DNA from: Gerris lacustris
Taxonomy: Eukaryota; Arthropoda; Insecta; Hemiptera; Gerridae
Assembly: GCA_951217055.1 (NCBI GenBank)
Contig: OX578286.1
Location: forward strand, 1,743,508-1,807,507
Direction of reading: 5' to 3'
Length of the DNA stretch: 64,000 nt
Shown here: positions 1-12,057 of the stretch, in pieces
Layout of the letters: every line of letters begins with the position of its first letter
Numbering within the stretch: position 1 is the stretch's first letter
Made by a program: the position numbers and the translations under genes
The notes under the pieces: model-generated
Told to the model about the DNA's origin: nothing
Seen by the model: the letters and a program-made list of their open reading frames with translations, nothing else
Database searches by the model: none

Positions 1-419
1 ATATGATTTTCAGAACGTCAAAATAAAGCTATCAAAATAAATTGAAGCTCCGAATTTTTTGGAACAGAGATTTTTTGGAAGTCATATTTATGATTAAAAT
101 AACTGGACTAGTCAGTGAATTGACATTGTAGATGTATATAGATACTTGGGTATTGCTCCTTCAATTTCATGCAAAGTCCATCTCCAAGAGAAATTGGTGG
201 CAATGCGAACTATCCGTATGATATGGAAGATTTTATTCCTTAACTCGGAAATAACGGCGCGTTCTTAAATCAAAGTTTTTATCTCTGTTGAGATGAATAA
301 TGTGCCACGATTGCCAAGTTTGGGGTTTCGAACAGGAAGACCAAGATTGAAGTACAAAGATATTTTATAAAGACATTCTTAAAACTGCCGCAAAACCGCC
401 AAATTATGTAACAAATCTG

Positions 420-1258
420 TTGTATTTACACACACAGATTTATTATGAAGATACTAAGACACGAAACGAACAGGCTACCCAACATTCTAGCGCTACAAAT
501 AATAAAACACAGGTATCATGGTACAAGAAATGGTGTGAATTAGCTCAACACCATGACTGCGAGATAAATGTAGACAATTTAAATATATTAGAAAATCCAC
601 TGATGCACTCAATACAGGACAAAATCCGAAGCAAAATTAAGGAAAATTTAATAATCCGAGCCATAAAGTCTAGATACCACGCAACGTAAAAAGCGCTGGA
701 TTTATGTAGCCCAGATTATATGACCAAATTTCCTAGGCAATAACCCTCATGCATTATATGTAACTATAAGGTCTGGTATGTCAACAAACTGCAAACCCCG
801 GATACAAATGCACAATTTCACTGTACTCTTCCCAACCTCCCAAGGATAGAGGACACTAACCACTTCTTGGCAGAATGTCCGGTTCTCGAGGAATTCCGCC
901 AAAGATACTTTAATAAAAAATCGGTCCCAGACAACTCAGACAAACTTTCTGATTCAAGTAAAAATAATTAGTTAGCCCAGTGTTTTCCATTTATTAGTTT
1001 TCGTGTGTACATTTAGTTATTATTGAACATTTCACCGATATTTATCATAAAATTTACTTCTCATTGGTACGGTATCGAACCCGGAGTCTCTCCGTCCATG
1101 TATAAAGCAATTTTATCAGGAAGTAGATTTTTCATATAGCTTTTTACTAATATGTATTTACCACTGTATATACCATGTCACATAGCTTTTTACTATGATG
1201 TATATTTACACTTGTAAATACCTTTACTGTAATAAAGCAATAAAACTAAAAAAAAAAA
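420..1258 (+). mobile_element. LINE 3' remnant with C-terminal zinc-knuckle motif and A-rich tail
   Basis: One frame, with two stops, reads IQDKIRSKIKENLIIRAIKS, then CIICNYKVWYVNK, then EDTNHFLAECPVLEEFRQ. A C-x2-C followed by H-F-L-x2-C-P is the cysteine/histidine motif near the C-terminus of many LINE ORF2 proteins. The segment ends in an A-rich tail near 1247-1257. Bases 940-1100 also match, inverted, the repeat at 6930-7110, so the 3' part is composite. Bases 1-419 are probably the degraded upstream part of the same LINE but hold no readable frame. Confidence 0.55.
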
Positions 1259-1365
1259 GCAAGACCGGTTCTCGTTACTTTTACGACTCAGCACAGAAAA
1301 ATCGACATTTTTAAAAAAAATAAAAAGTTGAAATTTCTGATATTTTTATAAAGAAAGATTATCTA

Positions 1366-1515
1366 AAACTGGTGAGAGAAAAAAGAAAAACATTATTTAA
1401 AGATATGCTTGCAAACACAATATTTAATATTGGAACTATAAATGTAAGAACCTTGTCAAGTTTGTGGAGATTACATGAACTGGAACAAGCTTTTGAACTA
1501 ACTTCTAAAGGCCCT
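1366..1515 (+). pseudogene. RTE-like LINE endonuclease N-terminal fragment
   Basis: The frame reads FNIGTINVRTLSSLWRLHEL then EQAFELTSKG. T-x-N-V-R-T-L-S followed by a charged E-L-E helix is the start of the AP-endonuclease in RTE- and CR1-like LINEs. The match is short and nothing downstream continues it. Confidence 0.4.
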
Positions 1516-1783
1516 TCCAGACTCTCGCGAAGTTGCCCGAAGTAGGGCAAGGAACGAGAATGTGGAGAGGTTGCTCGTGGTTCTTCGGGGGTCCTTCCTC
1601 ACAACTTTGGTATGTTAAAACATACTTATAATGTCTTGACATATCGGGCAATGTATTATATATCATACATTATATAGCAATGTTACGGTAATTAATTATT
1701 TATAGAGTATTTTATTACCTGAAATGATTTGTAGTTGGAAGATGCCTGATATCGAGTCTTAAGTAGACTTAACTTGAGCAGAT

Positions 1784-1990
1784 AGACTTAACTAGACTGG
1801 ACTTGAACCTGATAACAGACTTAACTAGACTGGACTTGAACCTGATAACAGACTTAACTAGACTGGACTTGAACCTGATAACAGACTTAACTAGACTGGG
1901 CTTGAACTTGATAACAGACTTAACTAGACTGGACTTGAATCTGATAACAGGCTTAACTTGACTGGACTTGAACCTGATAACAGACTTGCA
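1784..1990. repeat. 33-bp tandem repeat, about six copies
   Basis: The unit starts GACTTAACTAGACTGGACTT and continues GAACCTGATAACA. Copies differ by one to three substitutions (for example GGGCTTGAACTTG in the fourth). The array is not coding in any frame I checked. Confidence 0.9.
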
Positions 1991-1999
1991 GCTCTAAGA

Positions 2000-3480
2000 G
2001 ATGTGACTTGACTGTGAGACCACATGCATAATGTGCATGGAAGTGAACCAGTACATTATGTACATTATGATATCTTATCACTCTACTAACACACTCACAG
2101 TTTCCTGTCCTTGTACTAACTTGTGTGTGAGGTAAACACTTGAGACATCGTATGATCCTCTTGGGATATTGATAATATTTATTTCGTTAAAACTGCAGTC
2201 AAAAACTTATTTCATTTTTTTAAAGAAAAATGTAGTCCAGTAAAACTACACCTGGTTCCTTGCAACAAGCCGGGTAGCTATAATGCTGTAGGGACCAATG
2301 CCGCACTTAAAAAACCAAGTTTGCAGAAACGAAAGCCCCGAGCATCCAGAGAATATGGAAGAAACGTGGAAATATTCGGTTTCTGTTGAATATCTCTGTT
2401 GCTATGCATCGGGTAGCAAAATAGTATCAATATTGTAGAGGACAAACTCTGCTACAATCTGTGTATTTATGTTTTTGTTTGTTTGTGCTACAGCTGCTGA
2501 ACTACAGAGCAGTGAAAGAGTCATTTTCTGGAGTCAGTAACGTTTACCTGTGTGTGTGTAACTTCAGTAAAGTTGAACTTGGGTTTAGTACTCAGGCTAA
2601 GTTCCTTGGTAGCAGCGTAATGCGTCTGAGCGCAACGCTTTCGAAAACGTGAGCTTAAAAATTTAAATTTTAAATTTAGTACGAGAAAAGATTGTACATT
2701 TATATATGAACTACCTGGATACCCGTGCTTCGCTACGGAGTGTTATTTTAATTTTATAAGTTTATAAACTACCATAAAAACATTCGAGAAACATTTTAAT
2801 TATTTTACTATGCGAGAATATCTAGATTCTATCCCTCCCACTTATTTCCTCCTCCTCTTTGATAAGATAATTTGCAAATATCCTAAATTTACCCCCCTCC
2901 TAAATGAAAATACGACACAACTGTTAATAACAGCAATTACTGTACTCATTAGGAGCATTTCAACGATATGCATAATGAAGGGTATTCATTACTTTAATTG
3001 GAAATTTAGTACGAGAAAAGATTGTATATTTATATTAATTAAGAAACAATTTTTTGGAACGAAGTTCCGTATGGCACGTTCTGGAGCCCGGGAGTGAATC
3101 CAAAAAAAGACCAAAATCACCGTCACAAAATAACCGTTACAAAATCACTGTCACGCAAAAATCGTCACGAAATCTACCGATGACGATAACTTGAGTAAAA
3201 GATCATCGAGTTTGTTGAAATTTGGTACACATGTTCATTTTACCAATGCCCAGGCTAAGTTTGTTGGAAAACGTTATCCACCCAAGCGTTCACGCGCAAC
3301 GCTCGCTTGAACGTAAGCTTCAAAAAGACGGGAAAAATGTTATTATGGAAGCCTGTTACTTGACTTGTTTATTTTTGTTATATGTCAAAATGTCACTTGG
3401 TTTTGTAAATATCGAAAATATAATCACGGTCTTGTTAAAAGTAATAATTTCAAGATAAAAAGAACTTTTATCTACTCACG
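2000..3480. other. Non-coding, dispersed repeat fragments
   Basis: A 34-base segment containing TTTAGTACGAGAAAAGATTG occurs at about 2677 and again at about 3005, bracketing a tract with CCCGTGCTTCGCTACGG, a phrase common in dispersed insect repeats. Bases 3290-3455 match 55485-55620 and, inverted, the window's right end. No supported gene. Confidence 0.4.
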
Positions 3481-5376
3481 GCAGCAAAATTAAACATTTC
3501 TTAACTGTTTTTAGGCTGGAAAGTACTATTTCCCTGATTTGTCATTAAAATATTAAAAACAGGCAGGAAAGTAGTTAAAACAGTCAGGAAAATACTTTCT
3601 CTGCCTAGGAAGGGAAAATATTTCCCTTCCTAGGTAGAGATAGTAACAGTGTTTACCACTGCTTGTCATAACCTCTTATTTTGGCAAGAACAGTTTATAC
3701 TATTATCTCTATCTTATAACATTATATAATATAGTTAAATAAGTAATATTTAATAATAAATAGACGTTTTAATAATAAAATAATTTGTCTATATTTGTTA
3801 ATTCTGTTAAATAAGTTCAATGATTAGTAGATCTTAAATTAAAAAAATAGTAGAGTCACTGGCTATACTGTAGTAGCGTCATGTGAACATTGAACATCCA
3901 TATTATTTTTATTATTGAAATCTTTCTAGATTAGACTAGCTACTTTTCTTGATTTATCCTAGTTACTTCTTTTCTTTTAAGCAATAGAAGATATCTTTAA
4001 CACTTTTATAAATTTTTTTAGTAAAAATATAAATAAATATTTTATATTGCGTGCATTATTCATTCAGAAGTTATGTGTGTTATAATGGTGTGTTTTGTAT
4101 TTTTTTGTTATAGATTGAGTTTGCTTTTTACTTATTGTTATTATTCCCAAGTTTCTTATTTGAACATTAATTTTAGTTAATACATATGTTATTATCTTTA
4201 TTAATATGACACATAGTTATTAACTATGTTATATTAATAAAGATAACATTTTAGCAGCTTCATTTTTCTGGCGCAAGTAGATAAAATATTGTATGCAACA
4301 AGGCAGCAAAGAGCAAAGGAAACATTTCTGCCTCGTTTATTCATTGCCTGCCTCGGCTTCGCCTCGGCAATCAAATAGGTAAGTTACCTGCCTCGACTTC
4401 GCCTCGGCAGTTAATTATCATAGCCTGTCCTCGCCTTCGGCTCGGAGGCTAATCTAATCACTCGTCAGTAAAATTCCATTTTGCTGCCTAGTTACATAAA
4501 TAACTATTTATATACTACGTTTTTAAATTTTCTGTTGAATCGTATGTAATGTTGATAATATAATTGTTATTGTTATATAATATATAATGTTAGTGAAAAA
4601 AAAAAATAGTTCCGAATTTCTTTACTTCACATAAATGGCAACCATCTAGAGAGCTGATCTTAAACCTATAAAAGGACAAATCTTTGTACAACGGATCTCC
4701 CCAACACCGAATCTAAACCGTGCCATCGATATATTTGAAATAATATAAATAATATAATCGATAGATAATAAAATCGATATATTTCCTGATTTGCTGTCAT
4801 TCAATGTTTATCTCTTATTTATAAAAATCACAAATTTGAAACCCGTCAAAATGAAGATTGTAAATATGGGATATGGCAAAACAAATAAAATAACTTGCGG
4901 ATTTTTTCCGAACTAACTTTCCATACAGCACAAGTTGCTGAAAACCAATTAAATTTTGCTGAAAGATGGCTAAAAGTATTAAAATAATGCATTGTCATCG
5001 TGTTCTGAGCTATGCTAAAAGTTTCAAATGTCTAACTATTCGGGAAGTTAGTTAGAAATCGATTGTCAGATTTGTACCGGACAAACAAACAAGAAAGCAA
5101 GCTAATAAAAACGTAGTAATAAAAATAACAAAAACAAGAATAACAAATAAACAAGTAATAAATATAGTTTTTTTTAAAATAAATAAAATAAAATAAAAAA
5201 GAAATAGCCATATAACAAAACAGCATATACTAGAATAATATAGAGACGGGGCCCTCCCTCTAGGTGTGATAACACTTACTGAGGGCCCTCACCCTTGCAC
5301 TGCATGAAATGTAAATTTACCTATTGTTAAAAATGGTGGAAATAAATATTTATTATTATTTTTATTATTATAATAC
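3480..5376. other. AT-rich intergenic or intronic DNA
   Basis: No coding region recognised. 4335-4450 holds three spaced GC-rich palindromic phrases of the type GCCTCGGCTTCGCCTCGGC. 5240-5370 resembles a LINE 3' end (a GC-rich stem, then an ATTATT microsatellite). If p130Cas continues left, this is its intron. Confidence 0.4.
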
Positions 5377-5470
5377 CTGGTTGAGGATTAGCCGGGGCTA
5401 CGTCGTACTGAATTGGAGCTGTACTTTTTGGTTCATCATACAGATAGGATTCTACTTTGGGCACCACAAC
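5377..5470 (-). CDS. p130CAS: p130Cas exon 4, start of the YxxP substrate domain
   Basis: The acceptor is tggtttgcag|GTTGTG and the donor CCAG|GTATTA. The exon has 94 bases: 31 codons plus one base, phase 0 in and phase 1 out. It encodes VVVPKVESYLYDEPKSTAPI followed by QYDVAPANPQP. YDEP and YDVAP resemble the tyrosine-phosphorylation docking motifs (YxxP and YDxxP) that repeat through the CAS substrate domain. Assignment to this gene rests on strand, compatible phase, good splice sites and motif type; no homology search supports it yet. Confidence 0.68.
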
Positions 5471-8400
5471 CTGCAAACCACAATTAACAATAATAATACT
5501 TAGTAAACAGTAAGTACTTTGGTAAGTACAGTAATAATTACGTATAATTTAGTACTCATGAAAAATCAGTACAACAGAGTCAAACAGAACTTGCTTCATA
5601 TTACATAGTAATGTTAATTTTTAATTTTAAACTCAGATGATTAAAAGAGTGTTCAACAGGTGATTGTTTACACTTAGTTTTAGATGTCGATGTCGATGGT
5701 CATCTTCAAATGGTATACAAAGTAGATTTTATCCACGATTGATATGAAATATAAATATTTCATTTCTGTTTAGATGCGTAGAAAGTGATTCTTTAAGTAG
5801 TTGTATTAATTGAGCATGCACATTTCATAATTCTTTTTTTTTATTTCCGCACTAGTGCAGAAATAAAAAAGAATTCTTCACCTATCGCACGATTAGCGTG
5901 TTCGTTTACATTTAACAAAACTAATTTGCTGTTTGCTTAATAAAATGGTTTTACTATCCTAGCTATCGCTCGGGAGCAAACTCCACACTCGCATGCAAAA
6001 TGCTAAATTCCGCACAAGACGCGTAATGTATTATTTTATTTTTATCAAGTTGACATGGCTATTTTTGAGATTTTTGTCACACGATTCTTTAGATGCCCCA
6101 AAATTTATAGCTAAAACACATTTCTCCAATTCACCTACAGATGTAAATGAAAAAAAAAAAAATGTAACTTTTTTTCCAAAAAAATGTAACTTTTTTTCCA
6201 AAAAAAAGTGTTCAGCAGGGCTCAAAACGTGGAAAAAATACCAATTATCCAATAATGCATGTTTTTAAGAATGGATTTGGATTTTACGGCAAAAAATAAG
6301 AACCTTGTGTATCCTTTTTTTTCTAAATCCATTAGGATTAGTTGTAAAATGGAGTTGAAGTTTCAATTTTAGCAGGTTCAGGGTTCTCCAGACGGCAAAC
6401 TAATGCTCGGAGCGAAACACTTTCCAAGAGTAATAAATTCTTATTTATTATGCCATAGAATCCAAATCAAGTCTGAAAAAAATGACTTCCTATTCACTTT
6501 TTTTACTTTCTCATATAAAGAGAAAGTATTGTGATGGCGCGAAAATTCGATTTTGAGATTTTGATGGATTTACACATTTTGAGGTCCCCTGAGTCCAAAA
6601 AAGTGGTTTTTAAAAAATGTCTGTCCGTCGTCTGTCGTCTGTCTGTGCAGACGCCTGGAGCCTAAACTACTGGGCCGATTTTGACGAAATTTGGCATACA
6701 TGTTCAGAAAAATCATACCCCGAGAAATGAATTTTAGCTCCAAATTTGGGGGCGCTACCCCCCAAAAACTCAGAAAAAACGTGAAAAAAAAAATATTTCT
6801 CGTAAACGGTTCCGACGATTTTGATTAAAAAATGCTAAAATGTAGTCCATTTAAATACAGATCCAACGATATAAGCAGTTTTCCTGGGAAAAAATCTAGT
6901 TCCTGAGAAAATAGCTAAAAACGTGGACGGAGAGATCCCGGGTTCGATTCCCCGCCCTGGAGAAGTTATTTTTATGATAAATTTTGATATCATTTTCAAT
7001 AATAATTAAACGCACTTAAAAAAACTAATAAATGGAAAACATTGGCTAAGTAATTATGAACTTGTATATGAGAAAGTTTGTCTGAGTTGTCTCAGACCGA
7101 TTTTTTAATTATGTAAACTGCACACCCTTTTGCTGAACACAGAAAATGTGCAGCATTTTTTTCTGGTAGTGCATTTATAGCCATTATCAAACCCTGAAAA
7201 CCGCAATTTCTATCTATCATGGTTCCGGAGATATTTCGCTGCTCCATATTAGCTGGGTCACCCTTTAGAAATGTTTTCCTTGTTATTGAACGAGCGCGGT
7301 GAGTTCTTCATTACAGAGACTTGGGATTTGAAAAGTTTGTGTGTTTGTTTGTTTGTGTGTTTGTCTAACGATAACTGGAGTAAAAATTGATAAATTTCAA
7401 CGAAATTTGGCACATATATGCATCTCAGCATTTGTGAGAAGTGTATAGTTTTTGGAAATTCCTCACTCAATATTTTCAAGATGGCGCCCAATATGGCGGA
7501 CGACAAAAAAAGAAAGTTTTAGTCAGCATAATGTGTTATACATCGTTTTAAAGATCTTTAAGAGAAGGAAAAGAATATGTAACTAATAAATTTTCACATT
7601 TAATATTTTCAAGATGGCGGCCAATATGGCGGACGACTATAAAAAAAAGTTTTAGCCAGCATAATGTGTTATACATAGTTTTAAAGGTCTTTAAGAGATG
7701 AAAAAGAATATGTAACTAATAAAATTTCTCAGTTCATATTTTCAAGATGGCGGCCAATATGGCGGACGACTAAAATAAAAAGTTATATCCAGCATAATGT
7801 GTTATACATCGTTTTAAAGGCCTTTAAGAGGAGGATAAGAATATGTAACTAATAAAATTTTACACTTAATATTTTCAAGATGGCGGTCAATATGGCGGAC
7901 GACTAAACAAACAGTTTTTAGTCAGTATGACATGTTATACATCAATTTAAAACTCTCGAAGTCTAGAAAAGGAATATCCAACTATTCAAATTTCACACAT
8001 AATATTTTTAAAATGGCGGCCAATATAAAGAAAACAAAAAAAAGTTTTACATATCTGCATAACATGTTATAAATCTTTTAAAGGCTACAGATTATGTACT
8101 AATACTGTATAAAAAGGCGAGCGCTGCGAGCCTGCAATAATATTATTAAATAAAGATTATGCAGAAATGCTTTTATAACAGGCGAGCGTAGCGAGCCTGC
8201 ATTAATATTATTAAATAAAGATTATGCAGAAATGCTTTTATAACAGGCTAGCGTAGCGAGCCTGCATTAATATTATTAAATAAAGATTATGCAGAAATGC
8301 TTTTATAACAGGCGAACGCAGCGAGCCTGCAATAATATTATTAAATAAAGATCATGTAGAAATGCTGTATTAATATTACTTTTATAACAGGCGAGCGTAG

Positions 8401-11400
8401 TGAGCCTGCAATCATTTTATTAAATAAAATATTTACTAAAAATGTATGCTGTATGAACAGGCGAGCGCAGCGAGCCTGCAATAATATTATTAAATAAAGA
8501 TTATGTAGAAATACTGTATAAACAGGCGAGCGTAGCGAGCCTGCAATAATATTACTAAATAAAGACTATGCAGAAATGCTTTTATAACAGGCGAGCGTAG
8601 CGAGCCTGCAATAATATTATTAAATAAAGATTATGTAGAAATACTGTACAAACAGGCGAGCGTAGCGAGCCTGCATTAATATTACTTTTATAACAGGCGA
8701 GCGTAGTAAGCCTGCAATAATATTATTAAATAAAGATTATGTATATAGAAATGCTGTATAAACAGGAGAGCGCAGCGAGCCTGCAATAATATTACTTTTA
8801 TAACAGGCGAGCGCAGCGAGCCTGCAATAATATTATTAAATAAAGATCATGTAGAAATACTGTATAAACAGGCGAGCGTAGCGAGCCTGCAATAATATTA
8901 CTAAATAAAGACTATGCAGAAATGCTTTTATAACAGGCGAGCGTAGCGAGCCTGCATTAATATTACTTTTATAACAGGCGAGCGTAGTGAGCCTGCAATC
9001 ATTTTATTAAATAAAATATTTACTACAAATGCATGCTATATAAGCAGGCGAGCGAAGCTCGCCTGCAATAACGTCATTAAATTAAGATTATGTGAAATGT
9101 TGTATAAACCGGCGAGCGTAGCGAGCCTGCATTTATATTATTAAATAAATATTACGTAGAAATGTTTTATAACCAGGCGAGCGCAGCGAGCCTGCAATAA
9201 TTTTTATTAAATAAAGATAATGTAAAAATGCTATATAAACAGGCGAGCGCAGCGAACCCGCAATATTTTTATTAAATAAATATTATATAGAAATGCGGTA
9301 TAAATTGGCGAGCGTAGCGAGCATGTATTACTATTATTAAATAAATATTAGTTACAAACGCTATATAACCAGGCGAGCGTAGCGAGCCTGCATTAATATT
9401 ATTAAATAAAGATTATATAGGTAACAACTGGTGAGCGTGGTGAGCCTGCAATGACTTTATTAAATATGGATTATGTACGGATGAATGGAAAACATTTTAG
9501 CTCCTGAGAACTTGCATCTCGGTCCTATAATATGACGATTAAAGAGGAAGATTGTAGTCAGAATGATATACCATACATTGTTTAATAGGCTTTATGAGTA
9601 GCAAAGTTTTCAACAAATGTGACCGAGATGAGGGTGTTAAAAAGTAAGCTTATTCTTATTGCTGTTTTTTGTAAAATGATTTTAAACCTGTTTTCAGGTT
9701 GAATAAGAATATGTTAGGTTTTCACCAAAAAATTATCCTGGTAGCAATATTGAGAACATAGTAAGGGTGATGTACTCGTAAGACCTCAATCTATGCGAGT
9801 TCTTTATGCACCGCATCACTAGTTTAAATAAATGATTAGATGAGAAAAGTTACAGTCAATAATAATTCCAGTAATAATTAATCAGTTAACAAATTCAATT
9901 GATAATAAAATTTGAAAACAACAAACTTTCTGTGGTTGATTCCACGATCTCTTCAAAGAATCACCAGGAGAAGAACAGTCAGGTTCGGTGAGCACTCTCA
10001 AACGATTCCCGGGACATATTCCCTGAAAATAAAACAAATAATGTAAAACACAGTATCGAAACCAATACCTACTGTCATCTTGAGTTACATAATAAGTCTG
10101 ATAGGTGAAGTTCAATAAGCAATAGTTATTTATGCACCTAGAGAGTAAAGTAAGTCATTATTCCCTGAGCGAATAAGTTGGTTCTTGAGGTTAAGCCGAA
10201 GGAACCATGGTCCCTAAATCCCAAGGCGAAGCCGAGGGAATAACGGTAAATAGCTCCCGAAGCTCAGCCGAGGAGGATAATTATTGTGAGGGGAATTCTA
10301 GCACTTTACTCTTGAGGTGAATACAATATTTTATCTCCAGTGGGGAGAAAACGTATCTTTATCCATTTCACAATTTTTAATTATTATTTTAATAAATAAC
10401 AATAATTATTAGCACTTTTAATAGCAGATATAAGAGATTCAATATTAAAAACAAATAAAAATTTCAATAAAACTCAAATAGAAGGTTATTTGGATGCAGG
10501 TTTAAACAATGATAAGCACAAGTTACAAATAAGGTTGAAAAAGCAGTGTTGCCAAACTGATTTCAACAACTTCACTACATTAGCCATTCATTCTCTACTA
10601 TTTATAAAATAATTAAGTTGGCAATCCTTCATTTTCTCACTGGTTTTACTTTTTTTCCCTACTTTTTGAGTTCAGGGAAGAAAAGACTTACATTAGTCCC
10701 TCTAAACTCTAAACTAATCCAAAATCATAACTTTTCATCTCTACTGGAGATAAAAATATAATTATTTTACTTTTTGAGTAAATAATAATTAGTCGTACCT
10801 GTTTTGATCTCAGAGAACAAAGCCACCAGCCTTCGTAACCAGAATAATCGACAGCCAGGACTGTCAATATGTCGCCAGAGCGGAATGACAGCTCGTCTGC
10901 ACTTTCTGAATTGTTGTCGTACAGAGCCATAGCTTTCTAAACAAACAAAAACTCTTATTTACTTCAATCAATAAACTAAACTTTCATAAAAAATGTTGAT
11001 TAATCTACTGGAATCGCCTTTCACAATAACAATTCATGAGGGTGCAAAAGATTCGGTGCAGGAGTAGATATGTAACGGATCGGCATTGTTTTGTTTACAA
11101 TCTGACTGAGTGGCGAGGGGGAAATCAATGAATAACAACTTCACAGCTTCATAAATATATAGTTAACCATATAAAGTAGAACCTCGATAAGAAGTGTCTC
11201 AAGGGGATTAGGCAAACAGTCTTGTTATCGAGGTGCTCTTTCTGTTGAGGGTCGTGTTATCAAGGTTAATGGGCGGGGTTTTCAAGTCTAGACTTGTTCA
11301 AGGTCGACACATTCCTGTATAGAGTCGCGTTATAGAGGTTGACTTCTCAAAACGACTTGTTATAGAGGTTCTGAGTTACGTTGTGAATTGGAAAAAATCC

Positions 11401-12013
11401 GTGTTATTGAGGTTGTTTGGATAATAATAGTCACGTTAAAGAGGTTAATTTAACATTATGTGTTATGGCAATCTCAAGGGGATTTGAAAATTGCACTTGT
11501 AATTGAGGTTGTCGTGTTATTGAGGGTCATGTAAGCGAGGTTCTACTGTAGCAGGATACGCACGGAGATCCACTAGCTGAATATCCACCTTTATCCAGTA
11601 TTTATCAACTGTTACATATTATGCAAACCTTTGTGTAAGGCTATCTTTAATTTGATGTATAATAAACCTTTTTTACCTAAATATTGTAGTTTCTTTTTGC
11701 AGTTTTACATTATTACTTCTGAGGTCAGAACCAAAAAGGCATTAAGTCCAAAAATGCAACTTTTCAGAAGAATAAAAATAAACTTTGAACAATTCTCTCT
11801 ACAAAAATTGTGAATAGTTTACAGATTGTACAATGCAATCCTCATCTTGTTCAAAGTATACTGTGTAGTAGGGTTGGGACATCGATAGGCAAACATCCAT
11901 GTTTTTGATACATCGACATCGAAACAACAAACATCGATGTTAGCCAAAACATCGAAAGAAAACATCGATGTTTTACATCGATGATACATCGACATCGGTC
12001 CTCCAAGCTGATG

Positions 12014-12057
<44 letters not shown>

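Noticed and set aside
10709..10930. A stand-alone 73-residue SH3 protein
   Set aside because: The frame runs past a splice donor into intron; the true exon is 10799-10936 of p130Cas.
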